From JAPPHA01 sp963662815 (GTDB lineage: Bacteria > Pseudomonadota > Alphaproteobacteria > Rhodobacterales > Rhodobacteraceae): DNA of 64,000 nucleotides. Shown one piece after another: positions 54,054 through 62,434 of this stretch (the first letter of the stretch is position 1; each line of letters begins with the position of its first letter). The stretch lies in NCBI GenBank assembly GCA_963662815.2, contig CAXXWA010000009.1, forward strand, positions 186,001 through 250,000. The letters are read 5' to 3'. Below the pieces are notes generated by a model. The model saw only the letters and a list, made by a program, of their open reading frames with translations. It had not been told where the DNA came from and ran no database searches. A program made the translations under genes and the position numbers.

Positions 54054-55490
54054 ATGACTGATTGGAAAACTGAATCGATGAAGCGGGCGGCGGCGGCGGC
54101 CATCCTTCCCGGCGCTGCGTTCGCGATGCTCGCCCTGGCGTCGCCCCTGCAGGCGCAGTCGGCCGACGATGAGGCGTGGGCCGAACTCAGCGACTGCACG
54201 GACGATACGGACGATATCAATGTCGAGCTATTCATCGTCGATCATCCCGCCAGCCCGCATGTGGCTGCGGCGCAGGCCTGCCTCGCCCGCCTCAGGAACG
54301 GCGGATCCGGCGACGACGAGCCGGATGCCCAGCCCGACCCGGACACAGGGGTCGCGGACCTGCTGGCCGACTGCGAGCGCCACTTCGCCGCGAACAGGCT
54401 GCTGACCGGGGACGGAGGCACCGCGCATGCGTGCTACCGGGAGGTGCAGTCGCGGGATCCGGGAAACGCCGAGGCCGACGCCGGTCTCCGGCGCATCGCC
54501 GACAAGTATGCGGGCTGGGCGCGGCGCGAGGTCGAACGCGGCAACCTCGGAAAGGCCGGCACCTACCTCGGGCGCCTTGAAACGGTGAACGGGGGCGATC
54601 CCCGAATTCCCGAAATCCGGGCCGCGATCCAGGCTGCGCGGGATTCAGGCCGAACCGCGGCCGTTCCGGCGGCGGACGACCGGAACGGGCTGGACCGGCT
54701 GTCGCGGCTGCTTGGGCGGGACTTCCTGCCCAGCCGCAGGGACGCGAACGGGTGGACCGACCTCCACTACGCGGCGGCGCTCGACCTCCCCGGCCTCGCG
54801 CGCCGGTTGATTGATGCCGGCGCGAATCCGAATGCGCCGCTCCTGACCGACTCGCAGCCTCTCGACGACCAGCTTCGCGGCCGTTTGGCAGCCCTCGGAA
54901 TTGACAGCATATCAGGCTGGACGCGGATGCGTCAGACGCCGCTCGCGGTCGCGGCCTTCGCCGGCTCCCGGCGGGCTGCGGAGGTGCTGATCGCGCGCGG
55001 CGCAAGTGTCGAGGCTTCCGACAACGACGGGCACAGGCCGCTGCATTACGCGGCACGGGGGAGAGCCAACGACTTGATCGGTCTCCTCGCCGGGAACGGC
55101 GCGAGCGTCAACGCAGTGACGAGGAAACTGAGAAGCCCGCTGCACTTCGGCACCGCATCGACGGAGACTCTGGCAGCCCTGCTTGCGAACGGCGCGAACA
55201 TCGAGGCGCGGGACGAGAAGAAGCGCACCCCGCTTCACTTCGCGTCGATGGGAGACCACGCCGATTCGGTCTCGTTCCTGCTCGGCCGCGGCGCAAGGCT
55301 CGAGGCGCGCGACTACAAGAACCGGACCCCGCTCTTCGAGGCGGCGAAGTACAACGCCATGAGGTCGGCGCGCGTGCTTCTCGATCGCGGGGCGTCGCCA
55401 CGCAGTCCGGCGTTCCTGGGCCAGACTCCGGTCTCCGTCGCCAAGACCTACAAACACGACCGGATGGCCGAACTCCTCCAGCGCTACTGA
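54054..55490 (+). CDS. secreted ankyrin-repeat protein
   Basis: Up to 478 residues; ATG 54078 gives a cleaner signal peptide (MKRAAAAAILPGAAFAMLAL, cleavage after LQAQS). Residues about 90-190 have a helical tandem-helix look (CYREVQSRDPGNAEADAGLR). The C-terminal half carries six or so ankyrin repeats: NGWTDLHYAAALDLPGLARR, MRQTPLAVAAFAGSRRAAEV, DGHRPLHYAARGRANDLIGL, KKRTPLHFASMGDHADSVSF and NRTPLFEAAKYNAMRSARVL. Ankyrin repeats bind proteins; with export this suggests an envelope or secreted binding protein. It converges with another ankyrin gene. Confidence 0.85.
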   Translation: MTDWKTESMKRAAAAAILPGAAFAMLALASPLQAQSADDEAWAELSDCTDDTDDINVELFIVDHPASPHVAAAQACLARLRNGGSGDDEPDAQPDPDTGVADLLADCERHFAANRLLTGDGGTAHACYREVQSRDPGNAEADAGLRRIADKYAGWARREVERGNLGKAGTYLGRLETVNGGDPRIPEIRAAIQAARDSGRTAAVPAADDRNGLDRLSRLLGRDFLPSRRDANGWTDLHYAAALDLPGLARRLIDAGANPNAPLLTDSQPLDDQLRGRLAALGIDSISGWTRMRQTPLAVAAFAGSRRAAEVLIARGASVEASDNDGHRPLHYAARGRANDLIGLLAGNGASVNAVTRKLRSPLHFGTASTETLAALLANGANIEARDEKKRTPLHFASMGDHADSVSFLLGRGARLEARDYKNRTPLFEAAKYNAMRSARVLLDRGASPRSPAFLGQTPVSVAKTYKHDRMAELLQRY

Positions 55491-55596
55491 CCGGACAGCG
55501 TCGAAACCCGCCCACGGCGTCCCGGTTCGACGCCGGAGCGTCCACAGTAGTGAATCCCGGCGGAGTGCCGAGGCAAACTCTCCGTGCATGGCTCCG

Positions 55597-57236
55597 CTAA
55601 CGCGCCGGGCCTTCAAGCCGCCGCCAGACCGCAGTGCCCTGAAGGTCGCTGTTTTCCATGGCAAAGTCCCGGGCCGTAAGGCCGTCGGTGGCCCGCGCCA
55701 AGGGATCCGCTCCGGCGTCGAGAAGCGCGGCAACCACGGCAGGCGTCCGGTTCCGAACCGCGGCCAGATGAAGCGGCGTCCTGCCGTCGTCCAACGCACG
55801 TCCGCCGCCGAGCCGGCGTCGAGGAGTACGGCCACGACTTCGGGCTGGGTCGTGTGCTCCGCAGCCCGGTGAAGCGGCGTCCAGCCGCCCTCGGACCTCG
55901 CGCCCGGGTCCGCGCCTGCCTCGATCAGAAACTCGACGACCCGGGCCGTGGGGCTGAAGGCGGCGGCAAGGTGCAGCGGCGTCCAGCCGCTTCGTGACGT
56001 CTCGTCGAGGCGCCGCCCGGCATCAAGGCAGCGCCGAACCTCGCCTATCGCCGCCTGCCTGAAGAAACCGATCGACAACCAGTCCTCGCACCGCGCGGGG
56101 CGGAGGCGGTCCCTGACCGGCGCGCCTTCGAGCGCGGCGTTCTCCGCCGCGAGGTCAATGGCGAGCCTTCCGTCTGCGGTTCGCGCCCTGATGTCCGCTT
56201 CCGCGTCGACAAGGGCCTGGAGAACTTCCGGGAACCTGCTCGACCGCGCCGCCACGTGCAGCGGTGTCAGACTTTCGTCGGTGCGCGCATTCACGGCAGC
56301 GTCAAGGTCCACGAGCGCCTCGACCACAGCCGGGACGGCGCTTCGTTCCGCTGCCCGGTGAAGCGGCGTCCAGCCACCCTCGGACCTCGCGTGGACGTCG
56401 GCGCCGGCGCCGGCGAGGATCCGTACAGCCTCGGGCGCCGGGCTGAAGGCTGCGGCGATGTGCAGAGCCGTCCAGCCGTTCCGGGAAGCCGCGCGGGGGT
56501 CCGCGCCCTCCGCGAGGCAGCGCTCGACCTCGCGCCCGGACGCTGCTGCGAAGAAGGCAATCGAAATCCAGTCCCCAGTCCCGGCTGCAGTCGGCCGGGC
56601 GGAGCCGGAGGCGTCCGGCTCCGGCGTCGAGAAGGGCCAGACTGTTTGCATGAAGCCGCGCGCCGCGTCGTCGCAGGACTTCCCAGGGAAGCGGGACAGG
56701 AAGCCGGATTCGGCTCCTCGCCCTCTCTGCCGCTTGCTGGCGGGTCGGAGGCTCCGTCGTTGCAAGCGGATTCTCGCTTGTCTGCTCCGGCGTTCCGGAG
56801 AAGGAACAGAGATCACCTCCGGGTCGCCGCTGAGGGCAGCAGCCCAGTGGAGCGGCGTGGCGCCAGATGCATCCGGGACGGAGAGTTTGGCATCGCGGTC
56901 GACAAGGATCCGGACAACCTCGGATCCCTGCTCAGTCCCGCCGCCATGTGCAGGGGCGTTGCGCCGCCGCTTCCTGGCGCATCGCTGTCTTCGAGGTAGG
57001 GGTCCCCGTCCAACCTGCCCTCGATGAACTCCTTCAGGCTCGATCCGGCGGCGGCGTCGACCGCGGCGCCCATGGTTGTCGATGCACTCCTCCACTTCTT
57101 CAGGGGTCGCGGACAGGAAGAACTCGGCCTTCTTCCAGTCGAGGCAGTCCTGCTGGGCTGCGGCCTGCGCGCCGCCGATGCAGACGGCGAGACCGCTTGC
57201 CCTGGCTGCCCGGATTGCAAAGACGACGACTTTCAT
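55597..57236 (-). pseudogene. secreted ankyrin-repeat protein with several frameshifts
   Basis: The minus strand from ATG 57236 encodes a signal peptide and QDCLDWKKAEFFLSATPEEV, then ankyrin repeats, but the reading frame changes several times. At the GGG run near 57072 it moves to SSLKEFIEGRLDGDPYLEDS and TPLHMAAGLSRDP. Near 56920 it returns to VVRILVDRDAKLSVPDASG. Near 55795 it moves again to DGRTPLHLAAVRNRTPAVVA, ending with GTAVWRRLEGPAR at 55597. The middle (56450-56000) has clean repeats such as NGWTALHIAAAFSPAPEAVR and GGWTPLHRAAERSAVPAVVE. The shifts sit in short G/C runs, so sequencing error and decay are both possible. If intact it would be about 540 residues. Confidence 0.7.
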
Positions 57237-57736
57237 GGCTCCCGGTTCCGGTCAACACGCTTCCCGCAGCGGCGTCCGGGGCGTGCCGATCCGGGATTTC
57301 GGCATTGGTAGCCAAGAGGCGTGACCGGCGCAACAGACGCGAGGCGGAGCTTCCGAGGCGATGTTTTCGCGGAAATCATGCCGCGCCGCAAGTCAGGCAG
57401 TCCGCGCGTCGCGCAACCGCCGGCAAGCCCGTAAAGCGGCGAGTCGGCTCTCGGCAGGGTCGGACGGCGTAGCGCACGCGGACGCGTGATCGATCGGTCG
57501 AACAAGTTGATGTCCCGAGTTCCGATCATCCACCCTGGGGACCAGACTCTCCGCCGGAGCGAGGCGCCAGTGCCTTCGGAATGGTTGATCAGTCCAGGTG
57601 ATGCGACAACGCGACTGCTTTCGGGCGACCGGCTGCGTTGCCCGCAGCAAGCACCATCCGAATTTGCCTATGGCACCGAGTCGTCAGGTCCGTCATCGCC
57701 GCGATTGATCGCCGACGGAACGGTATCCCGGCATCG
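57237..57736. other. 500-bp intergenic region, nothing recognised
   Basis: Lies between the divergent 5' end of the ankyrin gene and the 3' end of the AlbA_2 gene. Short open frames here show no family resemblance. Confidence 0.35.
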
Positions 57737-59728
57737 TCAGCCATCACCGCCTTGTTGCCGCCAGGAACGGGCGAATTCCAACTCGCGGACGAATCTCTCC
57801 TCGTCGGGTTGAAGTTCTATGGCCTTCCGATAGGCGGCCTCGACATCCCTCAACGGAGCGCGCAGCCAACGGAGAGTCCGCCCAAGTTCCCGCCACGCCC
57901 AGGCATGACGCGTCGGCGCCGCATCGAGCTGAATCGCGCGCTCCAGCAGCGCGCGTGCTTCTGTGAGAAAACGACGGTTCAAGGTGTGTTGCCGACGCCG
58001 ATGAGCATCCCGAGCCAAGTCGAGCTTCGTTTGCGCAAATTCCAGCATGGCCCTAGGATCGGCATGGACCGCGTCCCCGGCGCGCTCGAAGTGTTGGTGC
58101 GCCACGCGAGAGTCTCGAGCGCGCCGCGCCAGGATCGCTGCCTCGATCGCAACATTTCCGAACACGAAATGGCGATCGGCATCAAGGAATCGAAGCGCCC
58201 TGTCAAGTTCGCCCGCCTTGATCAATGCGTCGATGAGCGCGTTCGCGACATAGGATGCGGAACCATCCGTACTTCGTGACACGAATGACTTCAGAATGTC
58301 TTCGGCCCGGCCGATTTCATCATTGTCCGCGTGCAGGCGGATCATTTCCGCAGCAAGAACCGCTGACTTCGGATTGGACATCCAGGCAGATTCGATGCGA
58401 TGCGATGCATCCTTGTCTTTGCCCATAGCCCGCAAGTGCGCTGCATCGCGCACCGCGGACAGCGCCACATATTCCGGATGAGCAGGAAGAGTCGCCCGAA
58501 AGTAAGTTCTGTGTTCGTCGAATTCGAATCGCGGTTTCGGCGATCCATTGTCTTCCATGGTTCGGAACACCTTTGGCAGGCCCGTAAGGCGACCTTCCGC
58601 AAACCTCGATTCCTTCAGGAACTCCCCGATTCGGCGATTGCGCGCGGGCGCCGCTGGGGCCTTCGCACCCGCGGCAAGGTGCTGAAGTTCGATGCCAGGA
58701 ACCGGACCGGGATAACTGAAGATTTCGACTTGGCTGTGATAGAGATAGACCTTGACCGGCTCCGGTTGGTCGACTCCGTAACCCCGGTGATAGACAGCGT
58801 TCACAAGGGTCTCGCGCAGGGCCAGCGACGGGTAGCTGACCCAGCCGCGAACCCGGCTTCGGTCTTCCTGCTTTTCCAGGTGAGAGACCGAAAGGTTTTC
58901 GAGATAATTGAGGCAATCACGGAGTTGCACCACAAGCGGGCCGTTGAAAGTGCGCTCGTGCAGAGCATCTCCGTCTCGATCTGCAGTGAACTGCACAACT
59001 TCGATCCGGGCGCCCGGAAACCACTTCGACGGGTCCGCGGAAAACAGGAGAATGCCAACGTTGCGAGGCACATCATGACCGTTTACGGGCGTTGTGATCC
59101 GCATGCGCCGATAGACGTCCGGCGAACCACTCTCGTCCAGCAGTCCGCTTCGGATGTCGCGCAGGTGTTCGCGGACAATCGACTCGCTAATGTCCTCGAT
59201 CCGGGTGCCGTGCGCCCTCCGGTCGTCCCAGGGGACTCGAGCCGTCAGTTGAATCACGTCCGCCAGAACGCCGCCGCGCTGTTCGGCATCAACCGTCTCG
59301 GCGCCAATGCGAACCCAGTATCGGCGACTTCCCGACCTGCCATCTGGCGCGCGATGCGGCCTGTTGTCGCTCGCCGGTGCCCAGACAACGAGCAGATTTC
59401 GATCAGCGACCGTTTCCGGCGAAAGGATGGGATGGTAGGCGGGATCGAGGCGTCTGCACTGACCACGAAGCCACTTCTGCGCTGAATCGATCTCTGCTTC
59501 GGAAAGGCCCTTCGGAGGCAAATCGGCCCGTCCGGACCTTTCCTCGACGCCGATCACGACATAACCCCAATTCAGGTTGTGGAAGTCATTGGCAAACGCG
59601 CAGATCGTCCGGAGCACTTGCGGGCCTGTCGTATTCGGATCCCAGGAGGCCTTGAACTCGACCCGTTCCGCCTCCACCCCCCGGCAATAGAGGACATCGT
59701 CAAGATTTATCGGAAGGATCGTACTCAT
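57737..59728 (-). CDS. AlbA_2/Schlafen-type ATP-binding protein with TPR C-terminus
   Basis: A 663-residue protein from ATG 59728 (MSTILPINLDDVL). N-terminal AlbA_2 domain about 12-130 (GVEAERVEFKASWDPNTTGP, ICAFANDFHNLNWGYVVIGV, GRSGSRRYWVRIGAETVDA). Then a COG2865-type ATP-binding region about 230-400 (RNVGILLFSADPSKWFPGAR, SLALRETLVNAVYHRGYGVD, VKVYLYHSQVEIFSYPGPVP). The last 270 residues are TPR-like helical repeats (AGELDRALRFLDADRHFVFG, RTLRWLRAPLRDVEAAYRKA). Without the TPR tail the family is a common set of putative DNA/RNA-binding regulators, and some relatives occur in phage-defence islands. The TPR extension is the unusual part. Confidence 0.8.
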   Translation of the reverse strand: MSTILPINLDDVLYCRGVEAERVEFKASWDPNTTGPQVLRTICAFANDFHNLNWGYVVIGVEERSGRADLPPKGLSEAEIDSAQKWLRGQCRRLDPAYHPILSPETVADRNLLVVWAPASDNRPHRAPDGRSGSRRYWVRIGAETVDAEQRGGVLADVIQLTARVPWDDRRAHGTRIEDISESIVREHLRDIRSGLLDESGSPDVYRRMRITTPVNGHDVPRNVGILLFSADPSKWFPGARIEVVQFTADRDGDALHERTFNGPLVVQLRDCLNYLENLSVSHLEKQEDRSRVRGWVSYPSLALRETLVNAVYHRGYGVDQPEPVKVYLYHSQVEIFSYPGPVPGIELQHLAAGAKAPAAPARNRRIGEFLKESRFAEGRLTGLPKVFRTMEDNGSPKPRFEFDEHRTYFRATLPAHPEYVALSAVRDAAHLRAMGKDKDASHRIESAWMSNPKSAVLAAEMIRLHADNDEIGRAEDILKSFVSRSTDGSASYVANALIDALIKAGELDRALRFLDADRHFVFGNVAIEAAILARRARDSRVAHQHFERAGDAVHADPRAMLEFAQTKLDLARDAHRRRQHTLNRRFLTEARALLERAIQLDAAPTRHAWAWRELGRTLRWLRAPLRDVEAAYRKAIELQPDEERFVRELEFARSWRQQGGDG

Positions 59729-59839
59729 GAATGACGCGAGGTTCCCGGTGGCGACACGAATCAGGCGAAGGCCGGAGGACTTTATTCCAGTTCCCGGTGT
59801 TTCGGCCACGGACATGCACCCTCGAGTCTTCGGCTGTGG

Positions 59840-60628
59840 ACTCCATTAACCGGCTTGCGACCCGCCGGAGCAGGAACCGGCTGATGGCCAGGCGCACGGT
59901 GGACAGGAAGTTGCGCGCGGTCTTGTTCCGCGTTGCAACCTCCGGAATTCCTGCCGATGAATCTCTCGACCGGACTGCGCTCCCGGCATGCCTCGCGGTC
60001 AAGCCCGCGCTGCTCGTTCCGGCTGGACTTCGGCGGAATGACCGCGGTCGCTCCGGCCTCCGCGATCATGTCGAGGATGGCGTTGCTGTCGCAATCCCTG
60101 TCGCCGATCACCGTCTCGTCCGGCCCGAGCCCCTCGAGGAGCGCCCCGGCCTGCGTGCAGTCGGCCGCCTGGCCGGGGGCCGGGAGCGCGGCCTTCGCCA
60201 GCGCTCCGTCGATGCCGGTGCGGACCTTCGTGGTCCTGCCGCCGCGGCTCAACCCGACCTCGGGAGGCTCGCCGTCCCGTGGGGCGCCCGCGCCGTGCCT
60301 GCGGACGCGGATCGACGAGGAGTCCACCATGCGCGCGAAGCTCCCCGCTGCCGCCGTCGCCGTCGTTGTCGTCGCCTTCCGCAAGTTCCTGAAGCTTCTC
60401 CATGATCTTCTCCCGGAGGCCGTTCCTGCTCCACCGGCTGCGGCGGTTGAAGCAGGTCGTGCAGGGACCGCAGCGCTCCGGCAGGTTGCACCACGGCAAG
60501 CCGGGCGCAGCACGAAAGATGCCGTCCATCACCCGTGTCATGACCCATCTCGGTCTCTGATGCTTCAGGGAAGCACGGCACGGAGGATTTCCCTTCGCGT
60601 CCGTCATGTCGTGCCGGTCGCCGCTCAT
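59840..60628 (-). pseudogene. IS5-family (IS427-like) transposase, three-frame remnant
   Basis: The N-terminus from 60628 reads GLPWCNLPERCGPCTTCFNR, RSRWSRNGLREKIMEKLQEL. From about 60330 another frame gives MVDSSSIRVRRHGAGAPRDG, KVRTGIDGALAKAALPAPGQ and ETVIGDRDCDSNAILDMIAE. From about 59960 a third frame gives EVATRNKTARNFLSTVRLAI. These correspond in order to an IS5/IS427 transposase, so two indels at least have broken it. Confidence 0.75.
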
Positions 60629-60715
60629 GCCTCGAACTCACTGTCCGGACGGTTTCCGGCAGGAATCACCAGGCGCGAGAATGCCGAACGTTTTGCGTAC
60701 AGTGCCTAGGGTTCG

Positions 60716-61935
60716 TCACGAAATGACCGCTACATTATCGGGTTTCGGAAGCAAGGTGAGTTCCATGTCGCCATGGAAGTCGGCGCGCCGGATATCCAGG
60801 GCATCGAACTCCGATTTGCCGGTCCTGATGCCGGTCGGGCACTCGTTCGTGTCCCGGTCGCAACAGGCCTTCAGTCCCGTGCCGGTCTTGGTGGAATCGA
60901 TCAGGCCGATGATGGTCGTGAGGGTGTACAGCGGCTTGCCGCGCCAGTTCCGGGATATGAAGGAGAAGAGCTTGTGCTCTATCCGGTTCCACTTGCTGGT
61001 CCCGGGCGGCAGGTGGCACACGCCGGTCTCGATGCCGAGTTCGCGTGCGAGCTTCTGCAGCTCCACCTTCCACAACCGGACGCGATTCCCGTTGGAGCCG
61101 CCGCAGTCGGCGGTGATGAGCAGCCTGCGGGCCTCGGGGCAGCGCTCCTTCCCCAGGTGGCGCCGCCAGCGCCGGATGCTCTCGACCGCGAATGCGGCCG
61201 TGTCGGAACCGGCCCCGACATTGACCCAGCCGACGTTGCTGATCACGTCATGGACCCCGCAGGGGACCGCCTTGCCGAGTTCCTTGTCGGCGAAGTCATG
61301 GACGCGGACCTCCTCGGGAGACCCTTTCGGGACTCGCGGCCCGAATTCTTGAACTCCCCCACCAGTTCCCTCTTCCCGGCGTCTGCGGAGATCACCGGCT
61401 GTCCGGCTTCAGCGAACGCCGCGACCTGATCGTTGATGTGATGGAACTGCGCATCCCGGTCCGGATGGTCCTTGCCCTCCCGGGTCTTCACGTTCCCCTG
61501 GAGCGTGCAGCCCTGCCGCTTCAGCAGCCGGCCCGCAAGGGCATGGGACACGGAGAAGCCCTGATCGGAAAGCGCATCGGCAAGGTGACGCAGGCTCTTC
61601 GACACCCGCCGCAGCGGACGCTCGGGGTCTCCGCGCACCGCCGGCTCCACAAGCGCATCAAGCGCCTCCTCAAGGCCGTCCTGAACCTCGACCGCAGGCT
61701 TGCGCCCCCCGCCGGGACGGCGGACACGGCCCGAGGGCTCCGGTTCCTCCCCGAGTTCAGCAAGACCGCGGCAGATGGTCGAACGCGCAACCCCCGTCGC
61801 CGTCGAGACCAGGGTCACGCCGCCATGGCCAAGGGGCAGGGTTCCCGGATGCAACGAACAATCGGAGGCTCTTCTCATCCAGATGCGGCGACAGGGCCTC
61901 GAACCGGCGCCGGATGCTCTCGATCGCATCCATGC
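60716..61935 (-). pseudogene. ISAzo13-family transposase remnant
   Basis: Three frames in order: ESIRRRFEALSPHLDEKSLR (about 61930-61870); then LVSTATGVARSTICRGLAEL through DPERPLRRVSKSLRHLADAL, KTREGKDHPDRDAQFHHIND and VISADAGKRELVGEFKNSGR (to about 61325); then a shifted frame with HDFADKELGKAV, VGWVNVGAGSDTAAFAVESI, RRLLITADCGGSNGNRVRLW and LPPGTSKWNRIEHKLFSFIS (to 60716). The catalytic D, D and E positions are all still present, so the element died through frameshifts rather than active-site loss. Confidence 0.8.
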
Positions 61936-62371
61936 CGGGAGTGAATCACCGGTCGCTTCCAAGGGGAATCCCACGGCGACAATGCGATTCGCCTGTTTCG
62001 CAACGAGCCCTTACGGTAGCGCCAAATCGAAGTCTCGGATAGCTCGGGGCTCTTCTCGCCTTTCCCGCCCGCCCTCTTCGGGACGCAGGCGCGGACGTGG
62101 ACTTCATGCCGCCCGGCGTTCCACGTCGATCAAACTGCCGTCGAATTTGGCTCCTGCGGACAGACCGCGCGCAAATTGTCCCGGCAGGCGTGCGCCGTGC
62201 CGGAATCGCGGCCCAAGGAGTCGTGTTCTGCTTGGCCTCTGGCGAGACTCCGACAGCGCTGGCTTGTTGGTCGCCGGCGATCGAATTTCCCGGCTTGCGG
62301 ACGCGAAACGCGCGCCCGCGGACCTGTTTCGCATGGCGGAATGAAGGCATGAGCATGAGACAAGTTCGCAC
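61936..62371. other. 436-bp intergenic region, nothing recognised
   Basis: No gene or repeat was recognised between the ISAzo13 remnant and the promoter region of the GMC dehydrogenase. Confidence 0.35.
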
Positions 62372-62426
62372 TTGACATGCAGGGGGATTTCAGGGACAGA
62401 CTCAAGTAACCAATTGGTTACTTGAG
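62372..62426 (+). promoter_or_regulatory. promoter region and 26-bp perfect palindrome before GMC dehydrogenase
   Basis: A TTGACA -35 hexamer lies at 62372-62377 with only a weak -10 about 17 bp on. A perfect 26-bp palindrome with half-site CTCAAGTAACCAA fills 62401-62426, ending just before the ribosome site (GAGAGGGG) of the next gene. It sits where the transcript would start, so it could be an operator for a dimeric regulator; as RNA it could also form a hairpin close to the ribosome site. Confidence 0.65.
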
Positions 62427-62434
62427 AGGGGATC

